DNA from: Telluribacter roseus
GTDB lineage: Bacteria > Bacteroidota > Bacteroidia > Cytophagales > Spirosomataceae
Direction: 5' to 3'
Assembly (NCBI RefSeq): GCF_017355915.2
Contig: NZ_JAFEUV020000011.1
Span: 1 to 64,000 of the forward strand
Length of the DNA stretch: 64,000 nt
Below, piece after piece: positions 55,029 to 62,461 of the stretch. Below the pieces are notes generated by a model that was not told the origin of the DNA, searched no databases, and worked only from the letters and a program-made list of their open reading frames with translations. Both the position numbers and the translations under genes were made by a program. Positions within the stretch are counted from its first letter, which is position 1. Every line of letters starts with the position of its first letter.

Positions 55029-56216
55029 GTGACGGATACTCCCTATTATAAACTAGAAAGAATGGATATAGATGCTCTGATTCAGAAAGCCTCCGATATA
55101 GTCAGGAGCATAGGTGCTCAGGAGGCACCAGTGGCTGACAGAGATGGTATCTGGGTAGAGAAGACACTAAGAGCCCTGCAAAGCGAAAAGCTTACCGGAC
55201 TGGTAGTACCCACCGAATGTGGTGGACACGGGCAGGGATTATATGCTTTGGTACGTATCTGTGAAGAGTTAGGCAAAACCTACTCTTCATTTGGTCTGTG
55301 CTATGGCATGCATTGTGTAGGTACCGCTGTCATTGCCGCCAAAGCTACCGAGTGGCAAAAGAAGAACTACCTGGAGCCTATCGCTGCCGGTGAGCACATT
55401 ACCACCTTAGCCGTAAGTGAGCCGGGTACCGGTTCCCATTTCTACTTTCCCCAGACTACCCTGATTGCCCTTGATGAAGATGATTTTCTGATCAATGGCG
55501 GCAAAACGTTCGTAACCAACGGTGGTAAAGCCGACTCGTATGTATTATCCACCGTAGGAGCCAGCGATGAAGCCCGTATGGACCAGTTTTCCTGCATTGT
55601 ACTGGATGAGGATACTATGGGTATGCAGTGGGGAAAGGGTTGGGATGGACTGGGAATGCGGGGTAATTCATCTATCTCATTACAACTTAATAATATCAGA
55701 ATTGCAGGTCGGCACATCCTGGGTGAAAAGGGAGACCAGTTGTGGTACATATTCAATGTAGTAGCGCCCTACTTTCTGATGTCAATGGCGGGTACCTATC
55801 TGGGTATAGCCGATGCCGCCCTGGAAGAAGCCCAGCGTACGCTATCAAGCCGCACGTACTCGCACAACGGTACCAACCTGGCGGAGGTATCTATATTGCA
55901 GCACAGGCTGGGTACTATATGGGCACGCGTCGAAAGTACGCGGAGGCTTATTTATAATGCCGCAATGGATGGTGACAAAGGAGATCCCGGAGCCCTCCCA
56001 CAGATACTGGCTGCCAAAGCAGAGGTAGCCAGATGTGTGATAGATGTAGTAAATGAAGCCATGACACTGGCCGGTGGAAGAGGCTACGAGTCTAATTCGC
56101 GTTTGGGCCTGTTGATGCGCGATGCCAGAGCGGCTCATGTTATGTCACCTACTACTGACCTCTTGTATACCTGGATTGGGCGAGCCCTGCTAGACCAACC
56201 TATCTTGTCGGACTAA
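55029..56216 (+). CDS. Acyl-CoA dehydrogenase-like flavoprotein
   Basis: A 395-residue protein with the three ACAD parts: N-terminal helical domain (to about 120), beta domain with FAD/substrate motif SEPGTGSHFYFP (about 125-140), and C-terminal helical domain with AGGRGYESNSRLGLLMRDARA (about 345-365). The segment where medium-chain ACADs carry their catalytic Glu reads MSPTTDLL, so a standard dehydrogenase mechanism is doubtful, though some ACADs place Glu elsewhere. The start could be GTG 55029 or ATG 55062. It lies 118 bp after a receiver gene and 12 bp before a kinase gene, an unusual context. Confidence 0.85.
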   Translation: MTDTPYYKLERMDIDALIQKASDIVRSIGAQEAPVADRDGIWVEKTLRALQSEKLTGLVVPTECGGHGQGLYALVRICEELGKTYSSFGLCYGMHCVGTAVIAAKATEWQKKNYLEPIAAGEHITTLAVSEPGTGSHFYFPQTTLIALDEDDFLINGGKTFVTNGGKADSYVLSTVGASDEARMDQFSCIVLDEDTMGMQWGKGWDGLGMRGNSSISLQLNNIRIAGRHILGEKGDQLWYIFNVVAPYFLMSMAGTYLGIADAALEEAQRTLSSRTYSHNGTNLAEVSILQHRLGTIWARVESTRRLIYNAAMDGDKGDPGALPQILAAKAEVARCVIDVVNEAMTLAGGRGYESNSRLGLLMRDARAAHVMSPTTDLLYTWIGRALLDQPILSD

Positions 56217-56228
56217 CCAATCCTTATT

Positions 56229-58121
56229 TTGTCAACAATTCTCTGTTACGGCCTGGGACTTCTGGCCGAAAAGCTGGAAGAAGATCTGACCGGAAGTGGT
56301 ACGTTCACTTTTGTGCAGATGGATGATATGGATGGAGTGTCGGTAAGCGAGGCGCTGGAGCAGGCTGAGCTAGTACTGATTGGGCCTGAACCTGTCAATC
56401 CTGTTGCTGCGGTTCAGAAAGTCTACGCCCTGGACAGACATATATCAGTTATTATTCTGGCTACGCGTATCCACTACCCCAGTATTAAGCAGTCGTTGCT
56501 ATTCGCACCCTTTGTTGGAAAGAACGCCCTTTGCGTCGCCTATACGGATAGTACCGAGCTGAAGCCTGTACTTGAAAGCGCTATACAGCGGACCCTGCAG
56601 AAAAGGAGCTACCATCACCTTAAGGCGGAGGTACAACAAAAGCCTTCGCTGCACAGCTCCCAGAAAGTAAAAATTGAGCACCTGGGCTCTTTTCTGGACC
56701 AGGCTCCGATTGGAGCTATTCTGCTGGATCAGGACAAGCAGGTACTGGCTGTCAATGCCCGCGCCCGGAGTATGTTTCATCTTGCCTCGTCAAAACCCGA
56801 TATCCGTACTATCTTTTCACCCACTTCCCTGCAGGAGTTGACCAGTCTGCTGAGTTCATCAGAACATAATGACCGGTGTATCACGCTTGAAAACAAGAAT
56901 AAGTACCTGGAAATAACAACGTCAGAGGTATATGGAGAGGAGGACAACCTGTACAGGATTCTGCTCATTAACGATATTACAGAACGTAAGCAGGAGGAGC
57001 TGCGGATCAGAGCTATTCTGGAAGCACTTCCCCAGATGGCCTTGACTACGGATGCGGAAGGTACTATCAACTTTATAACGCAAAGCTGGATCCAGTATAC
57101 GGGCCAGACAATGGCTCAAGCCTTAAATGAGGGGTGGAAAAGCGTTATCCATCCGAATGATCTGCAGCAGCTCCATGATCGGTGGCATGATGCCCTTCGC
57201 AATGGTACCATGCTTCAGCAGGCGGCCCGTTATCGGAAACATGATGGTACGTACCGTTGGCACCTGGTCCGGGCCGTTCCGGTACGTAAATCAACCCGGG
57301 AAGTAGCCTTTTGGGTAGGTACCTGTACGGATATTCATGATCAGATCCTGCAGACCGAAGAGCTGGAACGCAGGGTAAGAGAACGGACCCTATCACTGGA
57401 AGAAAGCAAAAGTGAACTCGAACAGTTTGCTCATGTCTCGAGCCACGACCTGCAGGAGCCCCTGCGAAAAATTATGATATTCAGCGATCTCCTGAAGGAA
57501 ACATCGTATGACCAATTGAGTGATAGTGGTAAGCAATACCTTACCAAAATAGAAGATACTGCAAAAAGGATGAGCCAGTCCCTGCGGGATTTGCTCAATT
57601 TTACCCGTTTGCATAAGGTAGATGCCTATGAACCCACCGACCTTAATGAAGTACTGGATGGTGCGCTGGAAGATCTGGAACTGGTCATCAGGCAAAAAGA
57701 AGCGGTCATTCAGAAAACAGCTCTGCCCGTAATACCGGCCATAGGGGTCCAGATTAAGCAGTTATTTTATAACCTGCTTTCCAATGCGCTAAAGTTTACT
57801 ACCCCGGGTGTAGCCCCCCATATCCGTATATCAGCGGAGCCGATGTCGGAAAGCAGGCTATCTCTCTTTCCCAATCTGGACCCGTACGGGCAGTACGTTG
57901 AAATTACGGTACAGGATAACGGTATAGGATTTGAACAGGAATATGCCGAACAGATTTTTACTATATTCAGCAGGCTCCATAACCGAACCAGCTATGCTGG
58001 TACTGGTATCGGACTGGCTATATGTAAAAAGGTAGTCGTCAATCATCATGGAGAAATAGTGGCTCATTCAAAACCCGGTGAGGGAGCAACTTTCACTATA
58101 CTGTTGCCTATGCATCAATAA
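56229..58121 (+). CDS. PAS sensor histidine kinase with degenerate receiver-like N-terminus, TTG start
   Basis: A 630-residue soluble kinase. The N-terminal 120 residues alternate strands and helices like a receiver domain (TILCYGLGLLAEKL, ELVLIGPEP, SVIILATR) but have no acidic pocket and no phospho-acceptor Asp. Then come PAS (about 155-260), PAS_3 (about 265-385), HisKA with His in HVSSHDLQEPLRK (about 405), and HATPase (NLLSNALKFT, DNGIGFEQEY, GTGIGLAICKK). The start is TTG at 56229; the next Met is 30 residues inside the first domain. It follows the ACAD-like gene by 12 bp and is probably co-transcribed with it. Confidence 0.88.
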   Translation: MSTILCYGLGLLAEKLEEDLTGSGTFTFVQMDDMDGVSVSEALEQAELVLIGPEPVNPVAAVQKVYALDRHISVIILATRIHYPSIKQSLLFAPFVGKNALCVAYTDSTELKPVLESAIQRTLQKRSYHHLKAEVQQKPSLHSSQKVKIEHLGSFLDQAPIGAILLDQDKQVLAVNARARSMFHLASSKPDIRTIFSPTSLQELTSLLSSSEHNDRCITLENKNKYLEITTSEVYGEEDNLYRILLINDITERKQEELRIRAILEALPQMALTTDAEGTINFITQSWIQYTGQTMAQALNEGWKSVIHPNDLQQLHDRWHDALRNGTMLQQAARYRKHDGTYRWHLVRAVPVRKSTREVAFWVGTCTDIHDQILQTEELERRVRERTLSLEESKSELEQFAHVSSHDLQEPLRKIMIFSDLLKETSYDQLSDSGKQYLTKIEDTAKRMSQSLRDLLNFTRLHKVDAYEPTDLNEVLDGALEDLELVIRQKEAVIQKTALPVIPAIGVQIKQLFYNLLSNALKFTTPGVAPHIRISAEPMSESRLSLFPNLDPYGQYVEITVQDNGIGFEQEYAEQIFTIFSRLHNRTSYAGTGIGLAICKKVVVNHHGEIVAHSKPGEGATFTILLPMHQ

Positions 58122-58218
58122 CGTGTCCCAAGGCAACTGCTGACACATATATCAAAAGGCGATATTGGCATTGTACCCGCTATTTTGCACCTTTACCGGA
58201 TCGTAGGTGGTCATTCAT

Positions 58219-58644
58219 ATGAAATATTGGAAAGCTTTCATTGTAGTTATACTGATTTCCGGAGGATGTATCTTTGCCTGTACCCGCAAAGATCCGAACC
58301 TGGGGGTGGCCGATGACCGGGTAATAGGTACCTGGAGGTTGTTCAAAAGGCTGGTGCCCCAGGATTCGGTAACGGTAGAGAAAGACATCCCCGATGTCCC
58401 CGCTCAGACACTGGTTTTTAATGCCGATGGTACTTTTAGTGCCTCTGGGAAGGAGCTGGAGTACTACCGGAGCAGCCGCTACTACCGCCTGGACTCCACC
58501 CTGCGGGGCGAGTGGCAGCTGGGATTTATTATCAATAACCTGAGTCCGGCGTTTTATCAGAAGTTTAGTCTTAGTAGGGATACACTGGTTCTATTGCCTT
58601 CCTGTGAAGGGGACTGTGGCTTGTATTTTATCAAAACCCGTTAA
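58219..58644 (+). CDS. Lipocalin-like small lipoprotein
   Basis: About 141 residues from the ATG at 58219 (a GTG start at 58207 is also possible). The signal peptide ends at a lipobox Cys (SGGCIFACTRK). The remainder has the pattern of lipocalin-like lipoproteins of Bacteroidota: VIGTWRLFKRL near the start, LVFNADGTFSASG, GEWQLG, and a late Cys pair. It is probably a small beta-barrel anchored in a membrane, of unknown ligand. It stands alone between a kinase gene and the DUF2231 cluster. Confidence 0.75.
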   Translation: MKYWKAFIVVILISGGCIFACTRKDPNLGVADDRVIGTWRLFKRLVPQDSVTVEKDIPDVPAQTLVFNADGTFSASGKELEYYRSSRYYRLDSTLRGEWQLGFIINNLSPAFYQKFSLSRDTLVLLPSCEGDCGLYFIKTR

Positions 58645-58735
58645 ATAATAGCGGGTGGCATAGTATTTATCGGTGATTGGCTGTACCAGCAATTTTGTTC
58701 AATCTTTATCTTTCACTTATCCAACTGTTTAAACT

Positions 58736-59071
58736 ATGTTCACTATGAAAAACGTAAAGTCACTTGTCCTCTCATTACTTTTGTTCGTTCCGTTTCTCTA
58801 CGCGTGTGAAGAGAAAACAGACGTAGTGGAATCGGGTACCTATCAGGGAGTAATAGATGATGTAGAAGCCGAAGAAACTGAAATCTATGTAAAGACAGAT
58901 GATGATAAACGCCTCGAGCTGTACTTCAACGAATCTACCCAACTCACTCAGAATGGTCAGCCCATCCAGTTTGACCAGCTGAAAGAAGGAGACCGGGTAG
59001 AGGTGGAAGTAGAAAAAGTAGGCAATCGTCTGGAGCCTGTTGCGGTAAGACTACTTCAAGCCAATGAATGA
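58736..59071 (+). CDS. Small acidic lipoprotein, OB-like (DUF5666-like)
   Basis: A 111-residue lipoprotein with lipobox Cys near residue 24 (VPFLYACEEK). The mature part is very acidic with a small beta-domain pattern (GTYQGVIDDVEAEETEIYVK, LKEGDRVEVEVEKV) similar to DUF5666/OB-fold proteins. The ATG at 58745 is an alternative start. It overlaps the DUF2231 gene by 8 bp, so it is co-translated with it. The acidic surface and the CDF transporter two genes later suggest metal binding; this is inference. Confidence 0.7.
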   Translation: MFTMKNVKSLVLSLLLFVPFLYACEEKTDVVESGTYQGVIDDVEAEETEIYVKTDDDKRLELYFNESTQLTQNGQPIQFDQLKEGDRVEVEVEKVGNRLEPVAVRLLQANE

Positions 59072-59558
59072 ACCTAACTTCTGGCGGACCGAAATATGGC
59101 ACCCGCTGGTACTGCATTTTCCGCTCGCAGTTTTATTACTGGCTACTCTGGCCAAACTGATTGCGGCATTTACTAACCATGAGCCTGCTTCTTTCTGGCA
59201 AAGAGCAGGCTCATATTTGCTTTACTTCGGCTGGGTAACGGCCTGGCTCGCCGTCTATACCGGCAACATGGCCGATGGTGTGGTCGCCCGTAAAATATGT
59301 GACCCCACCGTCCTGAAGCTGCATCAGATCGCCGCCTACAACACGGCCTACCTGTTTACCGGTGCCACCGCCCTGGATATACTCTTCTATTACGGTTTGC
59401 TCAGGAATTATACCCGCTATATCCGTGTAGCTATAGTAGTACTGATGCTGGTAGGGTCGGGGTACCTGGTGTACTCGGGACACCTGGGAGCGCGGGTCGT
59501 GTACCAGCAGGCAGGAGGCGTACGGGTACCTTCGGCTGATTGTGCCGAATACAATTAA
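59064..59558 (+). CDS. DUF2231 membrane protein
   Basis: A 164-residue protein with four predicted membrane helices. The family landmark WHPLVLHFPLAVLLLA is near residues 12-27, with two His that may bind a haem or metal. Another His lies in KLHQIAAYNTAYLF. DUF2231 proteins are small membrane proteins, often near redox or metal genes, of unknown function. It overlaps the preceding lipoprotein gene and precedes the CDF exporter by 15 bp. Confidence 0.85.
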   Translation: MNEPNFWRTEIWHPLVLHFPLAVLLLATLAKLIAAFTNHEPASFWQRAGSYLLYFGWVTAWLAVYTGNMADGVVARKICDPTVLKLHQIAAYNTAYLFTGATALDILFYYGLLRNYTRYIRVAIVVLMLVGSGYLVYSGHLGARVVYQQAGGVRVPSADCAEYN

Positions 59559-59573
59559 TATCAAATAGTACTA

Positions 59574-60467
59574 ATGCAAAACGAAAGGCAGGCTACCCCT
59601 TCGGATCAAAGCTTAAAAACCACGCTGGTGGGACTGCTGGTCAGTGCCGGGCTGGCCATTGTAAAAGCACTCGGCGGCATATTCGGAAACTCTTTTGCTC
59701 TGATCGCGGACGCTATCGAGTCCACGATTGATGTCTTTACATCGGCTATGCTGTGGCTGGGTCTGAAGTGGTCTGCCAAGCCCGCCGATAAGGACCACCC
59801 CTACGGACATGGTAAGATAGAGGCACTGATAGCCGTGGGTATAGCCATGGCGCTTGTCATGGCATCTGTGATCATTGCCCGCGAAAGCATCGAGAATATT
59901 CTGACCCCTCATCAGCCGCCCGCGCCCTTTACGCTGGGCATCCTGTTCGTAGTCATCGTGGCCAAGGAGGTCATGTACCGGTACGTACTGAAAACCGGAG
60001 TGGAAATTAACAGCGAAGTGGTGAAAGCGGATGCCTTTCACCACCGAAGCGACGCCATCACCTCCGTTGCGGCTTTTGTCGGTATCACGATTGGTATTGT
60101 CGGTGGAGAAGGCTACGAGGTAGCCGACGACTGGGCGGCTCTGCTGGCTGCGGTCATCATTGTCATCAACGCGTACATCATACTACGCCCGGCAATAGGC
60201 GAACTACTGGACGAAAACCTGGATCCGGAGCTGGGTATCCGGGTTAAGGATCTGGCTGCGCAGGACCCGGCGGTGATTAAAGTGGAGAAGTGCCATATCC
60301 GAAAAATGGGCATCATGAACTACGCCGATCTGCACATCTGGGTGGACAAGGACCTGACCGTTGAGAAAGGCCATGATGTGGCTCACCGCGTCAAGGCTAT
60401 CATACAAAAGGAACTGCCCCAGTTTGTCGGGGTAATGATTCATGTGGAGCCAAGTACCCGGGAGTAG
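59574..60467 (+). CDS. Cation diffusion facilitator (CDF) family metal exporter
   Basis: A 297-residue protein with six membrane helices (to about 210) and a cytoplasmic C-terminal dimerisation domain (about 215-295). The TM2 metal-site segment is LIADAIESTIDV, TM5 has HHRSDAIT, and the conserved HPYGHGKIEAL motif is present. These proteins export divalent metals (Zn2+, Mn2+, Fe2+, Co2+) by proton antiport; the TM2 site lacks the His of the Zn2+ type (ADAIES), so Mn2+ or Fe2+ is possible. It forms an apparent three-gene unit with the two preceding genes. Confidence 0.93.
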   Translation: MQNERQATPSDQSLKTTLVGLLVSAGLAIVKALGGIFGNSFALIADAIESTIDVFTSAMLWLGLKWSAKPADKDHPYGHGKIEALIAVGIAMALVMASVIIARESIENILTPHQPPAPFTLGILFVVIVAKEVMYRYVLKTGVEINSEVVKADAFHHRSDAITSVAAFVGITIGIVGGEGYEVADDWAALLAAVIIVINAYIILRPAIGELLDENLDPELGIRVKDLAAQDPAVIKVEKCHIRKMGIMNYADLHIWVDKDLTVEKGHDVAHRVKAIIQKELPQFVGVMIHVEPSTRE

Positions 60468-60572
60468 CGGCTATATGTAAGAAGAACTATTTGTTAACAA
60501 TAAAATAATGGCATGGCTACCCACCTGGTGGAACCTGAATGGGTCATGCTGCCTGACACGAAACAACTCTCA

Positions 60573-61025
60573 ATGAAAAAACTAATTCTACTGTCACTTT
60601 TGGGAATGATAGCCTGTAAAGATCCATTCTGTGAGAAAAGGCCGGATGAAGAAGTTGGTCTGATTGAAAAGGTGCTGGCTAAGGATTACCTGGCGTATGA
60701 GCAAAATACCGGTGATCTGGCGCGTAATGGTATTCACATCTCTTCAGCAGAGCAATACCGGCAGGTATTCTCCTACTGCTGTGCTACCCGACTGGATAGT
60801 ATCGATTTTTCCAGATATGATCTGCTGGGGTTGACTACCGTAAACCGGGGTAGTAATAGTAGTTATCGCCGCGAAGTACGACGCGATGACACAAACAAGA
60901 AGATCATCTATACTATTACAGAGCATTACTGCCAGAAAGCTTCACCCGTAGATGGTCAGGGTAATTTTGTAGTTATCCCCAAGGTACCTGCTGACTATAG
61001 AGTTGAGTACATCCGTAACAACTAG
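60573..61025 (+). CDS. Hypothetical lipoprotein
   Basis: About 150 residues from the ATG at 60573, where a lipoprotein signal starts (MKKLILLSLLGMIACKDPF). An in-frame ATG at 60513 would add residues without a signal. The mature part has four or more Cys (CEKR, YCCATR, HYCQK) and an alternating beta pattern at the end (YRREVRRDDTNKKIIYTITE). I do not recognise the family. It may be surface- or periplasm-anchored; the context gives no role. Confidence 0.65.
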   Translation: MKKLILLSLLGMIACKDPFCEKRPDEEVGLIEKVLAKDYLAYEQNTGDLARNGIHISSAEQYRQVFSYCCATRLDSIDFSRYDLLGLTTVNRGSNSSYRREVRRDDTNKKIIYTITEHYCQKASPVDGQGNFVVIPKVPADYRVEYIRNN

Positions 61026-61060
61026 AGGTGTACTTTGCAAGCCGGCTAGTATCGAAAAAG

Positions 61061-61093
61061 CTACGGGAATAGCTAGCAGGGCTACTCCCGTAG
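61061..61093. terminator. Shared hairpin between convergent genes
   Basis: CTACGGGA (61061-61068) and TCCCGTAG (61086-61093) are perfect complements with a 17-base loop, between the plus-strand lipoprotein gene (stop 61025) and the minus-strand Gfo/Idh gene (stop 61102). Probably a bidirectional terminator; the T-runs are poor. Confidence 0.45.
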
Positions 61094-61101
61094 TTATACT
61101 T

Positions 61102-62301
61102 CTAGGCCGTTTTATAATGGTTGAGTGCCTTTTGTACGTGGGTAGTTGATACTTTTTTGCCGGTATCAGCTGCCTGGTATATGGCTTCGATGAGCTGCAC
61201 ATCGCGCATGCCCATCTCGCCCGTTACTTTAATTTCTGTATTGTTCATAAAACTGTCCGCCATGGCATCCATCTGCCGGGCCTGCTGATTGATGTTTTCA
61301 ACTTTCATATCTCCCTGGCTGGTCTTGCCTTTCAGGCCCCCGTACTGGTAGGCAGGCTGCAGCTCAAACCACCCTTTGTCGGCTTCCGCCCTAAGCAGGT
61401 TATACTGGTCGTTGTAGCTGGTTTTGCACTCGGCCACTGAGCCATCCTCAAACTGCAGCTGAAAGTCTATGCCCTCCTCTACTTCTTTGAATTTGTCCTT
61501 GTCCGTGACCGGATGGTACTGGGCAGTTACCGAGACGGGGATTTGTCCTTTGGTGTAGATGGCGCCCTGTAAGCAGTAGATACCTACATCCGGTAGGGGA
61601 CCGCCACCGGCCAGCTCTTTATCGAAGCGCCAGGGGGTATCATTGCCTTCTTTCTGACCGTTTTGAGCCAGGATACGTTTCACCTTACCATACTCCAGCT
61701 GCTGCCCCAGGCGCATCATTTCGAGGTTGTGGGGCTCAAAGTGCAGCCGGTACCCGATGGCCAGTTTTTTTCCGGCCTTATTGCAGGCGTCAATCATTTT
61801 CTGACAATCGGCCGCTGAGGTGGCCATGGGTTTCTCGCAGATCACGTGCTTACCCGCCTGCGCCGCCCGTATCGTGTACTCAGCGTGCATGGAGTTGGGC
61901 AGTACTACGTATACAATGTCTATTTCCGGATTATCCCTGATCTGATCGAAGTTCTGGTAATTGTAGATATTCTCTGCGGGTATATTATACTTCTTCTTCC
62001 ACTTTTCGGCCTTTTCAGGGGTACCGGTTACGATCCCCGCCAGTCGGCATAGTTTGGTTTCTTCCAGAGCGGGGGCAAGTTCACCTTCGCTGTACTTACC
62101 GAGTCCGACAAGGGCTATACCCAGTTTACGTTCGCCGGAGGCATCTACGGCTTCTGTTTTTTCAGTAGACTGTTTGTCGCTTCCACCGCAGCCCGACAGC
62201 ATCGAAAAGGCGGGCAGCATCAGCGCCGATGCACCGGCATAGTGCATAAAGGTTCGACGATACATACGACGATCTAAATCATAAAGCCCCTTCTGTTTCA
62301 T
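61102..62301 (-). CDS. Exported Gfo/Idh/MocA-family oxidoreductase, lipoprotein
   Basis: A 399-residue protein. Near the N-terminus is a Tat-like RRTFM and a lipobox (SMLSGCGG), so it should be an exported, cofactor-carrying lipoprotein; the shorter start at 62265 (MYRRTFM) fits even better. The Rossmann motif is IALVGLGKYSEG (about 53-64), the catalytic Lys is in VICEKPMA, and the C-terminal alpha/beta domain follows. It most resembles glucose-fructose oxidoreductase-like enzymes that act in the periplasm with bound NADP. It is divergent from the GH13 gene at 62462, which hints at trehalose or glucose metabolism. Confidence 0.9.
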   Translation of the reverse strand: MKQKGLYDLDRRMYRRTFMHYAGASALMLPAFSMLSGCGGSDKQSTEKTEAVDASGERKLGIALVGLGKYSEGELAPALEETKLCRLAGIVTGTPEKAEKWKKKYNIPAENIYNYQNFDQIRDNPEIDIVYVVLPNSMHAEYTIRAAQAGKHVICEKPMATSAADCQKMIDACNKAGKKLAIGYRLHFEPHNLEMMRLGQQLEYGKVKRILAQNGQKEGNDTPWRFDKELAGGGPLPDVGIYCLQGAIYTKGQIPVSVTAQYHPVTDKDKFKEVEEGIDFQLQFEDGSVAECKTSYNDQYNLLRAEADKGWFELQPAYQYGGLKGKTSQGDMKVENINQQARQMDAMADSFMNNTEIKVTGEMGMRDVQLIEAIYQAADTGKKVSTTHVQKALNHYKTA

Positions 62302-62461
62302 AATTACAGGATCAAGTTTGGTAAAGTACTCATCGTTTACTTACACTGTAACCAGCTCATCTGCTTTATGTTTAATCCTTGCTTTTTATAAAGGTCGATC
62401 TGACGTTTATTAAACCTTTCGCAGCTGATGCGGTTAAACAGGTAAATTTCTATATCCAATT

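Noticed and set aside
58636-58658. Small hairpin ACCCG/CGGGT at the end of the lipocalin-like gene
   Set aside because: Only five base pairs and no T-run; too weak to call a terminator.
60491-60500. Palindrome TTGTTAACAA upstream of a hypothetical lipoprotein
   Set aside because: Ten bases of AT-rich palindrome are expected by chance in 64 kb.
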